Assembly: GCF_000021945.1 (NCBI RefSeq)
Contig: NC_011831.1
Coordinates: 124,001 to 188,000, forward strand
DNA: 64,000 nt
Direction of reading: 5' to 3'
From: Chloroflexus aggregans DSM 9485
GTDB lineage: Bacteria > Chloroflexota > Chloroflexia > Chloroflexales > Chloroflexaceae
Positions 1-9,371 of the stretch are shown here, piece by piece. Made by a program: the position numbers and the translations under genes. Below the pieces are notes generated by a model that saw only the letters and a list, made by a program, of their open reading frames with translations, did no database searches and was not told the DNA's origin. The stretch's first letter is position 1. Each line of letters starts with the position of its first letter.

Positions 1-809
1 CCGTAGTCTTCGATATGGTTGACAATCAGTTGGCCGGCGTATTGTGGTGTCGGGTTGCTACCTGACAGGGCAACCCCGATAGTACCGGCCTGAAACGCGC
101 CGACAATTGCCATTACCGCGCCAAACAGCATCTGCGGCTTCATTGATGGGATGGTGATGTAGATGATCTCTTGCCAGCGACTGCTGACCCCATCGAGCGC
201 GCCGGCTTCGTATAATTCGGGATTGATGTCGAGCATGCCGGCCAGCATGGCCAAAAAGCCGACTCCCATACTGCTCCACAAGGTGACGATGATCATAATC
301 GTCATCAAATACTCTGGCGATTGCAGCCACTGGATCGGCGCTTGAATCAGGTTCAAGCTGAGCAGAAAACTGTTGAGGTAGCCGTTCTGATCGCCGCTAA
401 ACAGCGTCTGCCAGACCACCGCCATCGCTACGCCGCCGGTCATCGACGGCGAGTAGAGGATAAGGGCGAAAATGGTGCGCGGCGTGCGCGGCAATTGGGC
501 CAACATCCACGCCAGCAAAAAGGCCAGCACATAGCCCCCCGGCCCGACCAGCACCGCAAACTGGATCGTGTTGGGCAAGACGTAACGCATAAAGATGTCG
601 TCTTGGGTCAGCAACACGATATAGTTGAGTAAGCCGTTGAATTGCGGCGGCTGGATCGAGTCGAAAAAGGTGAACGAGAGCAAGAAGGCTGCCAGCACCG
701 GAATCGCGATAAAGATGGTGAACAGCACCGCATACGGGGCAATGAAGCCGTATGCGCTCGCCTCTTTGCGCCACTGTCTGCTTAGTTGGCTGCGCCACTC
801 AGTTTGCAT
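1..809 (-). CDS. Sugar ABC transporter permease (MalF/UgpA type), 3' part outside window
   Basis: Inner-membrane subunit of a carbohydrate ABC importer. Only the first 269 residues are visible; the frame runs off the left edge with no stop. Hydrophobic segments lie near residues 22-48, 82-106, 112-134, 168-192 and 226-250. The EAA loop that docks the ATPase is clear at about 201-222 ([15 protein letters not shown], then the TIP motif). The ATG at 809 overlaps the last 11 bases of the solute-binding gene upstream, so the two are co-translated. The second permease expected for this family should lie just beyond the window. The ATPase is not in view and may be a shared MsmX-like subunit encoded elsewhere (inference). 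Confidence 0.9.
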   Translation of the reverse strand, partial: MQTEWRSQLSRQWRKEASAYGFIAPYAVLFTIFIAIPVLAAFLLSFTFFDSIQPPQFNGLLNYIVLLTQDDIFMRYVLPNTIQFAVLVGPGGYVLAFLLAWMLAQLPRTPRTIFALILYSPSMTGGVAMAVVWQTLFSGDQNGYLNSFLLSLNLIQAPIQWLQSPEYLMTIMIIVTLWSSMGVGFLAMLAGMLDINPELYEAGALDGVSSRWQEIIYITIPSMKPQMLFGAVMAIVGAFQAGTIGVALSGSNPTPQYAGQLIVNHIEDY

Positions 810-3654
810 GCGCCATCCACTCCTTCACCGTCTCGATAGTCGGGATCGTCATCGTGCGCACCCGCTCGCCATTGCGGATGTAGCCGAACTCGGTCATCTT
901 GCGCACGATCTCGCGGTTGATCACCGTCACCGCATTGTCGATCGCGACGCGCGGGTTAGCTCCCTGAAAGACGATCCGGTTCCAGACGTTGCTCAACTCG
1001 CGCTCTTGCATATAGCTGCCCGGCAGCTTGATCGGCTCTTGCAGCCATTGCCACTGCTGCAAAATCACGTCGCGGTGCGTCGCCGAAATCGGGGTAAAGC
1101 GAAACGCCTCGAGGTTCGCTGAATTCCACAAATATTCCAACCCAAAATTCATAATTAATTCTTGTTGGAAGGCGACCTGAGTCTCGGTTGACATCCACCA
1201 CTTGAGGAAGGCCCAGCCCTGTTGCGGCTTATCGGTGTTGGCAAACATCATCGCCGCCTGCGCCGAGCCGGTCGCATAGCGCAACTGCCTGCCATCAGGC
1301 AAGACGGTGGCTGGGTAGAGGGCGATATCCCACAACCCATCGATCTCCGGCGCCGCAGTGAGCAATTTGAGGTAGGTTTCAAAGTTCGAGATGCCGACCG
1401 GCGTTTCACCGGCGCGAAAACTGTCGTAGAAACTGGCCGTGGTCAGCGGCATGCCGTAGATGGTGAAACTCTCGGCCATAAACCGGATCGCCTGAATCGC
1501 TTCGTCCGACCCCAAGCCCGACATGCCATCGGGTGTGTAGAGCGACGCGCCGTAGTTGAAGAGGTAAGGGGCCGTGACCAGATAGCCCTTCATGCCGCCG
1601 CCGCTTGAGAGCGGCGTGTTGTAGTTCATGCCGAAACGCTGTAATTCGGGCAAAATCTCTAATACTTCATTCCACGTTTGCGGCACCGGCAAATTCAGTG
1701 TTTCCAGAATATCTTTGCGATAGAACGTCACCCAAAAATCTTGCGTTTCAGGAATGGCGTATACCGAGTCGTTAATGATGTAGCTCAAGAGCGAGCCGGG
1801 GGCATAGATGCGGATGAAGTGGTCAAAGTCAGGGAAGCTGCGCAAATCGTAGAGCGCATTGCGGATCGCCAGCTCATACGGGATGTTGGTGCTGACACCG
1901 AGCGCAATATCGGGTTGGGTGCCGGCGGCGCAGGCCAAGATCAGCTTCGATTCGTTGGGCATGATCGAAAACTTGACCTTGATCCCGCTTTGTGGTGTGA
2001 AGCGCTCGTCGGTCATGCGCTGAAGTAAATTGACATATTGTTGCGGGCGATTCACCCACACTTCCAGCTCATCCGGCGCCGCGCCGATGCTCTGGTAGGG
2101 ATTGCTGCGGAATGAGCCGAGGAAGCGCTGGAACCAATCGGTCACGATTGCGCCGGTGGTGATGTTCGGTTCAGGAGGAATGACGTCCGGCGAATGGATA
2201 TAGATTTTATCAAGCGCCAGCGGTTGGCTCTGCAACGAGGGCAAAATGCTACCGAGCAGGTGCGCCGCCGAACCGGCCCCTTCTGATAACCGGCTCATAC
2301 GGGTTGGAATCCGGTTGGGGTCTTGGGCCAGCACCTCGAGGTTGTCGATCGCCATCTGGTAAGCGAGCACCTCTGGTGAGGCCGGGGTCTGGTTGACGGC
2401 CAGCAAGGCCTGTTGGTCGGCGCGCAGTTGGCTGACCAGCGCCGCCAGTCGTTCGCGAATATCGGGAATGTAATCGGCGATCTCCCACTCTTTGTAAATA
2501 TCGATCTGGTTACCGGTCAGGCGCTTAATGGCGAAGGCCAGATCGGCAATCGCTTTTAAACCGACTCGCACCCGCTCGATTGAGTCGTGATAAGGCGCGG
2601 TTGTGGCTTCGATGCCCAAGACGTGCCGACCTTGCTCAAGATAAATCTGGTATGGGGTGGATCCGCCCAGCGTGTAGTTGCGCCAATTCGTAGTGTAGCC
2701 AAACGGCACTGCATTCAACTCAGCAAAGAGCACGTGATCATCAAGTAGAATGCGGCGATACACGGTAAAATTATTCTTGTAATCTTGGATGGCGCGCAGG
2801 GTGATCGCATACCAGCCGCTCTGCGGCACGGTAAACTCGTAGTAGACCGCAGTACCGCTGCGGCTCCAGCTCTCGCCGCCGAGGGCATTCATCCGCAGAT
2901 GGTACGGATCATACGGCGTTACTTCCAGATTACGGCGGCTGATCGGGCGCACACTGGTATCATTCTTAAAACTTGGCCGCTCGGCTTCGAGTTCGATCAG
3001 CACTCCGCTGCTGCTCGGTGCTTGACGGCTAGCGTGGTCGACAGCGTAAGATGGGTACGAGTCGATCGCCGGCAACAGATAGAAGCTGCCCAGCGCCAGC
3101 TCGCCTTCGCCGAGGCTGAGTGAAATGCGCTGGTGGCCCGCCGGCAGCGTGAGCGCGATCGGGTACGGCCGGCTAAAGTTGGGGTCGCGCAAGAAGACGC
3201 GGCTCCAGCGGGCCAACCGGGCCTGCGGGATCAGGGTTTCGTTGCCGTAGCGGTCAAGCGGGAACTGATCGGCAGTATCGTGATAGAAAAGCGGCACAAT
3301 CAGCCGCCAGCGCTCAGTTTGGCCCTCGAACTGCACGAGCAGTTCAGGCGGGATCAAGGTGACCGCTTCCGGCACGGCGGCGTCAATCGCTAACGCATAC
3401 GCGCCGGCTTGCGGCACGGTGACGGTAAACGAGACCTGATCGCCGGCACGCATGATGACACTCGGCTTGGGATAACTAGCGGCCAACGGATGGGTCCCCA
3501 CCGGCAGACCGAGCATATCGGCGCGCACTTCAATGACCGGCGTGTTACCGCCCTCGGCTCGCACCGGCAGTGCGCCGGAGAGCAGGCTAGCGAGCGCCAG
3601 CCAAAGTACCATGAGGAGGCGGATAGCGGTTGTGATCTGCCGGTGCCAACCCAT
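799..3654 (-). CDS. Large extracellular solute-binding protein (family 1) with N-terminal beta-sandwich region
   Basis: A 951-residue secreted protein. It has a Sec signal peptide (hydrophobic core about 12-28, cleavage near VRA-EGG, residue 33) but no lipobox cysteine. Residues 34 to about 380 look like carbohydrate-binding beta-sandwich modules (for example [19 protein letters not shown]). A helical linker (about 380-480) follows. The C-terminal 450 residues resemble a type-1 sugar-binding protein: [48 protein letters not shown]. Usual family length is 400-550, so the N-terminal half is an addition. It sits between another binding protein and the permease, overlapping the permease start. 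The role is probably capture of an oligosaccharide or polysaccharide end. Sugar specificity cannot be read from the sequence. Confidence 0.85.
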   Translation of the reverse strand: MGWHRQITTAIRLLMVLWLALASLLSGALPVRAEGGNTPVIEVRADMLGLPVGTHPLAASYPKPSVIMRAGDQVSFTVTVPQAGAYALAIDAAVPEAVTLIPPELLVQFEGQTERWRLIVPLFYHDTADQFPLDRYGNETLIPQARLARWSRVFLRDPNFSRPYPIALTLPAGHQRISLSLGEGELALGSFYLLPAIDSYPSYAVDHASRQAPSSSGVLIELEAERPSFKNDTSVRPISRRNLEVTPYDPYHLRMNALGGESWSRSGTAVYYEFTVPQSGWYAITLRAIQDYKNNFTVYRRILLDDHVLFAELNAVPFGYTTNWRNYTLGGSTPYQIYLEQGRHVLGIEATTAPYHDSIERVRVGLKAIADLAFAIKRLTGNQIDIYKEWEIADYIPDIRERLAALVSQLRADQQALLAVNQTPASPEVLAYQMAIDNLEVLAQDPNRIPTRMSRLSEGAGSAAHLLGSILPSLQSQPLALDKIYIHSPDVIPPEPNITTGAIVTDWFQRFLGSFRSNPYQSIGAAPDELEVWVNRPQQYVNLLQRMTDERFTPQSGIKVKFSIMPNESKLILACAAGTQPDIALGVSTNIPYELAIRNALYDLRSFPDFDHFIRIYAPGSLLSYIINDSVYAIPETQDFWVTFYRKDILETLNLPVPQTWNEVLEILPELQRFGMNYNTPLSSGGGMKGYLVTAPYLFNYGASLYTPDGMSGLGSDEAIQAIRFMAESFTIYGMPLTTASFYDSFRAGETPVGISNFETYLKLLTAAPEIDGLWDIALYPATVLPDGRQLRYATGSAQAAMMFANTDKPQQGWAFLKWWMSTETQVAFQQELIMNFGLEYLWNSANLEAFRFTPISATHRDVILQQWQWLQEPIKLPGSYMQERELSNVWNRIVFQGANPRVAIDNAVTVINREIVRKMTEFGYIRNGERVRTMTIPTIETVKEWMAHAN

Positions 3655-3747
3655 AGCTTCACCTAAATATCCCTACGAACAATGTGTCGATGCTGTGCGG
3701 GAGATGCACGGCAGTGCGAGAGCCGCACTGCTGTGCGTTTGTACCTA

Positions 3748-5217
3748 CTATCGCAAGGCGGCGTCAACCTCGGCCCGCGCCGTATCGAGGATATTGTTGG
3801 CGAACGTCTCTAATTTCGGTGCGTAATCCTCGTACTTGTAGATGCCATCGCCGGCATGGGCGAACATGAACCACATGTTCACATCTTTATCTTCGCCGAT
3901 GTCGATGCCGGGTTTGCCTTCCCAGCGTGCCTGGATATAACCCGGTACGAGTTTGGCCAGTGACTCGACAAGGCTATTGTTCAGATTCTCAAGGGCTGCA
4001 TTGAGACCCGGCTTGTCGAAGAATTGGCGGTAGAGCGCCAGCGACTCAGTGTCAATCGCGACCGGCATTTTGCTTGGCACGCTACCCATCTCGCGGGCCA
4101 GTTCCACCTCTTTGGCGTAAGCGGCGCGGGCAAAGGTCATCCAGCGCGCGAATTGGTAGGCTTCCTCCAGATTCGGCGCCGTCTTCGAGACAGCGATGAT
4201 GTCCATCACAATCGCCTGATTACCGCCGGGGATGCCGACGAAGTCCCAGTCAAAGGTAGCGTTCTGCGCAATCTGCGGAATGGCCCAACCGCCTTCCCAG
4301 CGCATGCCGACTTCTTGGTTCAGGAACAGCTCCCACGGTCCGGCCGATTTGAAGTTGACCTTCTGCTCATCGGTCAAGCCCTGCCATGTGTAGGGCTTCA
4401 GCTCGGCCACCCGCGCCACCGTGTCTTTGAACGCCGGTGAGTTGTAGTTCATGTGAACGCCATCGAAGCTGAACCACTGCAACTTGTTGTCGAGCACGTG
4501 CGGGTACCAGCCCATCACGAACTCCATCTCGTCGAGACCGAGAACGCCTCGGGACGGGTTGTGTAAGCCGGTCACCGCCGCGTTGAACTCGTCGAGCGTG
4601 AAACCGTACTCAGGCGCATCAAGGTTAGCCGCTTCGTAGAGATCGCGGTTGACGAAATAGCCCATAATGAACTGCGCCGCCGGCAAACCCATCACCTTGC
4701 CGTTATAGGTGACACCTGACCGCAGCACTTGCGGGATGAGCGCCCAATCGGGATCATTCGCCACCAGCTCGGTCAAATCGGCCAGCCAGCCGTTCTTAAC
4801 GTAGAGCGGCATGTTGTTGGCCATAAAGACATCGGGTAGCTCACCGCGGGCTGCATAGGTGTTGAGCATATCGTCCCAGCCACCACCCGACATATCAACG
4901 AACTCGATCGTCACGTGCGGGTTCATCTCAGTATACGCCTTGACCAAGCGGCGCTGAATGTTGTTCTCTTCCTCAGTGCCGAGGTTCCAGTTGGCGTAGC
5001 GCAGGGTCACCGGTTGCTTGGCGGCAGCAGTGGGAGCAGCAGTCGGTGCAGCGGTCGGTGCGGCGGTCGGTGCGGCGGTCGGTTGCTCAGGGGGTGTCTG
5101 TGGCGCAGCGGTTGGCGCTTGGGGAGTCGGTGGTATAGCCGCTGGCGTACAGCCGGCCATGGCCGCGAGCAGCATCAGTATCACGAGCAGGAAGCCACCT
5201 TTGGCAGCGGGTTTCAT
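3748..5217 (-). CDS. Sugar-binding lipoprotein of ABC transporter (family 1)
   Basis: A 489-residue extracellular sugar-binding lipoprotein. Starting at MKPAAKGG (5217) gives a classical lipoprotein signal with lipobox LAAMAGC, then an Ala-Pro-Thr linker with repeated APTA units (about 25-65), then the binding fold ([52 protein letters not shown]). An AAGGAGG ribosome site at 5224-5230 supports this start over the longer frame opening at 5307. It lies 160 bases downstream of the GH94 gene and 93 bases upstream of the larger binding protein, all on the minus strand. Two unrelated-length binding proteins in one operon suggest two substrates or two stages of capture (inference). Confidence 0.9.
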   Translation of the reverse strand: MKPAAKGGFLLVILMLLAAMAGCTPAAIPPTPQAPTAAPQTPPEQPTAAPTAAPTAAPTAAPTAAAKQPVTLRYANWNLGTEEENNIQRRLVKAYTEMNPHVTIEFVDMSGGGWDDMLNTYAARGELPDVFMANNMPLYVKNGWLADLTELVANDPDWALIPQVLRSGVTYNGKVMGLPAAQFIMGYFVNRDLYEAANLDAPEYGFTLDEFNAAVTGLHNPSRGVLGLDEMEFVMGWYPHVLDNKLQWFSFDGVHMNYNSPAFKDTVARVAELKPYTWQGLTDEQKVNFKSAGPWELFLNQEVGMRWEGGWAIPQIAQNATFDWDFVGIPGGNQAIVMDIIAVSKTAPNLEEAYQFARWMTFARAAYAKEVELAREMGSVPSKMPVAIDTESLALYRQFFDKPGLNAALENLNNSLVESLAKLVPGYIQARWEGKPGIDIGEDKDVNMWFMFAHAGDGIYKYEDYAPKLETFANNILDTARAEVDAALR

Positions 5218-5377
5218 ACATTTCCTCCTTGACATACAAACAGAGCTACGAACGAACGTTGCGGCATTGCAATCAGGTTTTTCGGCGCGTGTCACCTCCT
5301 TTCGCAACGGTGCGCCACGTTAGGATGTTGGCGCATTGATATGGCGAGTGGCAACTTGGCTGACGCTGCGACACTCG

Positions 5378-7759
5378 TTACCCCAAGACCACCCGCACCC
5401 GGTGGGTCTGGCCATCGGCGAAGACCGGCACGACGTTGCCAGCGAGCGGCTGGCCGTCCACCTCTACCGTCGCCACACCCCGGCTTACGTGCTGCGGGTT
5501 GAGCACCTCGATCTCGTATACCGCACCACGGAACGAACGGCGCACGGTGAACCGATCCCATGTCGCCGGGATCAGCGGATCGATCAGCAAGCCATTGGCC
5601 TGCGGCCTAATTCCCAAAATCCAATGGGTCGCCATCCGGTGCAGCCACTGGGCCGAACCGGTGTACCACGTCCAGCCGCCGCGCCCGAAATACGGCGATT
5701 GCGGGCCGTCAACGTTGCCCGGCGTGACGTAAGGTTCGGCTTTGTAGCGATCTGGGTCGGCGCTGCGGTTGGGCGGGCAGATACGGCGATAGGCTTCATA
5801 AGCTTGCTCGGCATCGCCGAGCAGGGCGTAGGCCCACACCGACCACGTGGCCGCGTGGGTATAGACGCCGCCGTTCTCACGCAAGCCCGGTGCATAGCGG
5901 GTGACATAACCGATGTCAGGACGGGGGCGGGTAAAGGCGGGATAGTTGAGCAACGTGCCATACTCGCAGAGCAGGTGGCGCGAAACCGACTCCATCGCCT
6001 GCCAGGCTCGTTCGCGATCGGCAATGCCGCTAATCACCGCCCAAATATTCGGCATCAAAAAGATGCGGCCCTCATCATTCGCATGCGATCCGAGCGGCAA
6101 GCCATCATCGGTCGTCGCCTGCAAAAACCACGCGCCATCCCAGCCGTAGCGGTTCGTCGCCCAACGCAGCGTCTCGCGCACCGCCGCGCAGCGTTCGGCG
6201 AACGCCTCATCACCGCGCTGCTGCGCCAGCGGCATCCAGCGCTCAAGGATCGCGTAGAGAAACTCAGCCACCCAAAAACTCTCGCCGCGCAGATGAGTGC
6301 CAACCGCATTAAGGCCATCGTTCCAATCGTGATCACCCATCAGCGGGATGCCGCGGGGCGAAAATCGGCTGAACGCGCGCTCGATCGCCCGCTTGCAATG
6401 CAGGTAGAGCGGCTCCGCCGGGCCGTTGAGGTACGGCACTGGCTCATCCAGAATTGCGACATCGTTGGTCTCTTGCAGGTACGAATCAACGATAAACGGC
6501 AGCCAGAGCAGATCGTCCGAACAGTTCGTGCGTGGGCCACCACCGCGGATCGAAAACCACCAGTGCAGCACATCGCCCTCGATAAATTGCTGGCCAGCGT
6601 GGAGCAAAATCTGGCGTTTGGTCAATTCAGGATCGCACACCAAAAAGATTTGGCTGTCTTGCAACTGATCGCGAAAGCCGTATCCGGCCGAGACTTGATA
6701 AAACGCCGATTTCGCCCACAACCGGCCTGAAATCGCCTGATACTTCAGCCAGTAGTTGGTCATCAGATTGAGCGCCGGATCAGGCGTTTCCACATGTTCG
6801 GCATCAACCAGTCGTGACCAAAAGGTATGTACTGCCGCCAATGTTTGCGCACTCGCTGCCGGTGAAGTCAAGCGGCGGATTAACTCGGCGGGGTCTTCAC
6901 GTCCCTGCTCAGCAGCACCCAACGTAAAGACAATCGTATGACTGACCCCCGGTTCCAGCGTCACTTCCACTTGCAACGCGGCAATTGCGTCACCAAAGCG
7001 ACCGGTGCGTTCGGCTAACGTTGCCATCCGCATCGCCTGCGGATGCTCAAGACTCTGGTACAGGCCAATAAACGACTCTTTATCGCCGTCGAAACTCTTG
7101 AGCGGTTCACTCGCCGCCATAAATGCCACGTATGGCCAATCGAGGTTGTTGTGCCGGCCCGCTTCGTCGGCAAACCCCCACAAATATTTACGCGCTAATA
7201 GCGCATTGAGCGACCGATCAACCGTAGTCTCAATAAACAGCTTGTGAAACTCACGGTGCTCGTCGGGTGCAAACCCTAGAAGCCATTCAACATACGTGGT
7301 TATATCGAGCCGGCGCACAAGATCGGTGCAATTGGTGAGCGTCAGTTCAAAAAACTCAACCGGGTCATAGGGTGCGACAAAGACGGTCAACTGGCTACGA
7401 ATGCCATGTACTTCCTGCTCAAAACGCGAATAACCGAGGCCGTGAGTGACCTGGTAGTGGTCATACGTATGGAGAGTTGGTTTGTAAGTTGCCGACCAAT
7501 AATGCCCACTATCGAGATCGCGCAGATAGAGGTATTTCCCCCAGTTGTCTTGCACTAAATCTTGAAACGAGCGGGTAATCCGATTCTGACCGGCGTTGTT
7601 ACGCCAGCTATAGCCCGAACCGGTTTGCGATACTATCATTGCGTAGTCACCGTTGCTGATCACATTACCCCATGGGCGCGGTGTCAGCGGTGTAGTGATG
7701 GTATATTCGCGGCCATCTGCACTAAAGTAGCCATAACGGCTAGAAAATAGACGTCTCAT
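5378..7759 (-). CDS. GH94 glycoside phosphorylase (cellobiose/beta-glucoside type)
   Basis: Cytoplasmic enzyme of glycoside hydrolase family 94 (former GT36). The family splits beta-glucosides with inorganic phosphate to give a sugar 1-phosphate, saving ATP. It is 793 residues, matching single-domain cellobiose/cellodextrin/laminaribiose phosphorylases rather than the giant NdvB proteins. The N-terminal beta-sandwich carries YGYFSADGREYTI and PRPWGNVISNGDY; the alpha/alpha barrel carries the motif GDHDWNDGLNAVG, with the expected general acid Asp at residue 478. The C-terminus has the usual jelly-roll (WDRFTVRRSFRGAVYEIEV). I start at 7759 because a promoter lies at 7878-7905, so the longer frame from 7927 would begin upstream of the transcript. 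Exact donor sugar is unknown; the transporter genes downstream suggest imported oligosaccharides. Confidence 0.88.
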   Translation of the reverse strand: MRRLFSSRYGYFSADGREYTITTPLTPRPWGNVISNGDYAMIVSQTGSGYSWRNNAGQNRITRSFQDLVQDNWGKYLYLRDLDSGHYWSATYKPTLHTYDHYQVTHGLGYSRFEQEVHGIRSQLTVFVAPYDPVEFFELTLTNCTDLVRRLDITTYVEWLLGFAPDEHREFHKLFIETTVDRSLNALLARKYLWGFADEAGRHNNLDWPYVAFMAASEPLKSFDGDKESFIGLYQSLEHPQAMRMATLAERTGRFGDAIAALQVEVTLEPGVSHTIVFTLGAAEQGREDPAELIRRLTSPAASAQTLAAVHTFWSRLVDAEHVETPDPALNLMTNYWLKYQAISGRLWAKSAFYQVSAGYGFRDQLQDSQIFLVCDPELTKRQILLHAGQQFIEGDVLHWWFSIRGGGPRTNCSDDLLWLPFIVDSYLQETNDVAILDEPVPYLNGPAEPLYLHCKRAIERAFSRFSPRGIPLMGDHDWNDGLNAVGTHLRGESFWVAEFLYAILERWMPLAQQRGDEAFAERCAAVRETLRWATNRYGWDGAWFLQATTDDGLPLGSHANDEGRIFLMPNIWAVISGIADRERAWQAMESVSRHLLCEYGTLLNYPAFTRPRPDIGYVTRYAPGLRENGGVYTHAATWSVWAYALLGDAEQAYEAYRRICPPNRSADPDRYKAEPYVTPGNVDGPQSPYFGRGGWTWYTGSAQWLHRMATHWILGIRPQANGLLIDPLIPATWDRFTVRRSFRGAVYEIEVLNPQHVSRGVATVEVDGQPLAGNVVPVFADGQTHRVRVVLG

Positions 7760-7808
7760 AACACTCCGGTTTGCGTAGACGATCAGGATAGCTTGGGTAT
7801 TACGTGGA

Positions 7809-7820
7809 TGAAACGTTTCA
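7809..7820. promoter_or_regulatory. LacI-family operator 1 (in leader)
   Basis: Perfect 12-base palindrome TGAAACGTTTCA with the central CG typical of LacI/GalR-family operators. It lies about 50-60 bases downstream of the predicted transcription start of the GH94 operon, a position suited to roadblock or loop repression. No LacI-family gene is present in this window. Confidence 0.65.
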
Positions 7821-7877
7821 CAAATATAAACAACAAACGAACCCTGCCGATAAAGCGTAACTGCTCTCGATGCGCTT

Positions 7878-7905
7878 ATTCTATCACTACTTTTTTGCTT
7901 GTCAA
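7878..7905 (-). promoter_or_regulatory. Sigma70-like promoter of the GH94/ABC operon
   Basis: On the minus strand TTGACA (7905-7900) and TAGAAT (7883-7878) are separated by 16 bases. The start of transcription would fall near 7870, giving a leader of about 110 bases before the GH94 ATG at 7759. One LacI-type palindrome lies inside the leader and two lie upstream. The rest of the 400-base gap between 7759 and 8160 shows no gene. Confidence 0.7.
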
Positions 7906-7914
7906 GACGGAGAG

Positions 7915-7926
7915 TGTAACGTTTCA
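7915..7926. promoter_or_regulatory. LacI-family operator 2 (upstream of -35)
   Basis: TGTAACGTTTCA, one mismatch from the palindrome at 7809-7820, placed ten bases upstream of the -35 box. Its centre is 106 bases from operator 1. Confidence 0.55.
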
Positions 7927-7987
7927 TAAAAAATTAATTGACGTGCAATAATTGAAATAGCGTGTGTCGATGTACAACGATCGATCG

Positions 7988-8001
7988 GTGAAATGTTTCA
8001 C
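7988..8001. promoter_or_regulatory. LacI-family operator 3
   Basis: GTGAAATGTTTCAC, with perfectly complementary 6-base arms and a TG centre, 74 bases (centre to centre) upstream of operator 2. It could serve the GH94 operon by looping, or a divergent promoter for the gene at 8160. Confidence 0.5.
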
Positions 8002-8159
8002 TTTACGTGCATTCGTTCAGCCACGGTGCGCCCACCCTCCTCACCTACCCCTGACCGCGCAGAATGGTCTTACCACCGACGACTGCTGATGATACCGGTA
8101 TCCGTCGTTCTTTCGTGTACAATACAAGGAGCAATACGCCGAAGACACCGAGGTGATCT

Positions 8160-8459
8160 ATGCGACTCAGCGAGGATAAAGTGCGTCGTATCGCGGAACG
8201 GTTGCATGACGAATTGGCCGAGCGCGGCCTATTGGCCTATCGCGATGCCCCCGGTCAGCGGCCGAGTGATGCTCGTGCGCTACGGGTCAAGGCGATCTAC
8301 GATGCAATCGTGGCCGATTTGAAAATCGAGGAAGAGATTGATGCCGAAGTTGAGCGGATTCTGGCAACCTACAGCCGTGAAATTAAGGGCACTGAGCGCG
8401 ATATTCTCTTCCGCAAGCATAAGGAAGAGGTAGCGCGCAAGCGGGGGTATGTGTTGTGA
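8160..8459 (+). CDS. DUF507 family protein
   Basis: A 99-residue cytoplasmic protein that opens MRLSEDKVRRIAERLHDEL, the recognisable start of the DUF507 family. The C-terminal half is highly charged and helical (DLKIEEEIDAEVERILATY, then RDILFRKHKEEVARKRGY). The family has no assigned function; members are short helical proteins in several thermophilic or delta-proteobacterial lineages, often in tandem pairs, but only one copy is seen here. A GAGGTGAT ribosome site lies directly upstream of the ATG. It is transcribed away from the sugar operon. Confidence 0.8.
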   Translation: MRLSEDKVRRIAERLHDELAERGLLAYRDAPGQRPSDARALRVKAIYDAIVADLKIEEEIDAEVERILATYSREIKGTERDILFRKHKEEVARKRGYVL

Positions 8460-8482
8460 AGGGAATGCGTCACCGCATCCTT

Positions 8483-8938
8483 TCACTGTTGATCCGTTGG
8501 TATCCAATAGATCAGCACATAGTGTGGCCCTGTGTGCGGTACAACAAACTCATCGCCATGGGTGACGAAGCCAAACGCACGATAGAATGGTAAGGCACCG
8601 GTGCGGCCATGACACCAAATCATATCGCCATGGTACCGACGGACGTGTTCGACACCGGCGGCTAACAGTGCCTTGCCAATACCACACCGGCGCATGTGAG
8701 GTACTACTCCCATCCCACGGAGACGCCATGCCGCCGGTGCTGCTACCCCAGGGCAAGCTTCCGGCGAAAATGAAGCGATCCCTACCAGTTGGTCTTCGAC
8801 AAATGCACCGACGTGGAGTGCCAGAGGATGGTCATCGCCGGGGTATACGAGTTCGTCTACCGCCTGGTGTGGGCGGAGAATCTGCTGGCGGAGCGGCCGA
8901 GTGGCGGCGGCGCTTATCGGACGGATGGAGTACTGCAT
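8483..8938 (-). CDS. GNAT family N-acetyltransferase
   Basis: A 151-residue acetyl-CoA-dependent acyltransferase fold. The acetyl-CoA motif A is visible as GMGVVPHMRRCGIGKALLAAG (V-x4-R-x2-G-I-G-x-A), followed by motif B features CHGRTGALPFYRAFGF. MQYSIRPIS at 8938 is chosen as start because it lies 4 bases after the ruvX stop, as expected for an operon, and removes an unlikely N-terminal extension. The substrate cannot be inferred. It is the last gene of the alaS-baseplateJ-ruvX run. Confidence 0.85.
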   Translation of the reverse strand: MQYSIRPISAAATRPLRQQILRPHQAVDELVYPGDDHPLALHVGAFVEDQLVGIASFSPEACPGVAAPAAWRLRGMGVVPHMRRCGIGKALLAAGVEHVRRYHGDMIWCHGRTGALPFYRAFGFVTHGDEFVVPHTGPHYVLIYWIPTDQQ

Positions 8939-8942
8939 AGCA

Positions 8943-9371
8943 TTAGAACGGGTTTCGTCGGGCGTCAAGATAATCTTGCAAGATGATCGATGCGGCAACC
9001 TGATCGATCTGTTCCTTGATTTTTGCCGGTTTTACACCAAGGTTCCGTAACATTTGCTCGGCGGCGACGCTTGTGAGCCGTTCGTCGAACATCTCAACCG
9101 GACAATTGAGGACAGCGGCAAGTGCATCGACAAAGCGCTGTATTGCGGCTGCTTGGGGGCCGTGTTCGCCCCGCATGGTGAGTGGTAATCCTACTACCAC
9201 CCGCCGAACTCCACGTTCAGCAACGAGGCGTGCAATCTGTGCAATCGCCCGTTCGGGAGGGTGGGCAGGAATGGTTGTCAGCGGAGCGGCGATGCGCGCT
9301 TCCACATCGCTAATCGCCACCCCGATCCGTCGTTCACCGACATCAAGCCCTAAGATTGTTTGCTCATTCAT
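8943..9371 (-). CDS. ruvX: Putative pre-16S rRNA nuclease / Holliday junction resolvase-like YqgF (RuvX)
   Basis: RNase H-fold protein of the YqgF family, implicated in maturing the 5' end of 16S rRNA. It is 142 residues, the normal family length. Seen: LGLDVGERRIGVAISD (first catalytic Asp), the RRVVVGLPLTMRGEHG segment, FDERLTSVAAEQML with the central acidic residue, and the terminal DQVAASIILQDYL with the last Asp. The start MNEQTILGLD overlaps the stop of the upstream baseplate-J gene by 8 bases (ATGAATGA), indicating coupled translation. The longer frame to 9734 is antisense to the neighbour and rejected. Confidence 0.93.
   Translation of the reverse strand: MNEQTILGLDVGERRIGVAISDVEARIAAPLTTIPAHPPERAIAQIARLVAERGVRRVVVGLPLTMRGEHGPQAAAIQRFVDALAAVLNCPVEMFDERLTSVAAEQMLRNLGVKPAKIKEQIDQVAASIILQDYLDARRNPF

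Noticed and set aside
5217-5268. 17-codon leader ORF ([10 protein letters not shown]...) whose TGA overlaps the ATG of the sugar-binding lipoprotein
   Set aside because: The nearest Shine-Dalgarno is about 26 bases upstream of its ATG, too far; no conservation evidence. Kept only as a note.
5336-6730. 464-codon plus-strand frame opposite the GH94 gene
   Set aside because: Antisense shadow of a well-conserved enzyme; no ribosome site and Arg/His-rich composition typical of shadows in GC-rich DNA.
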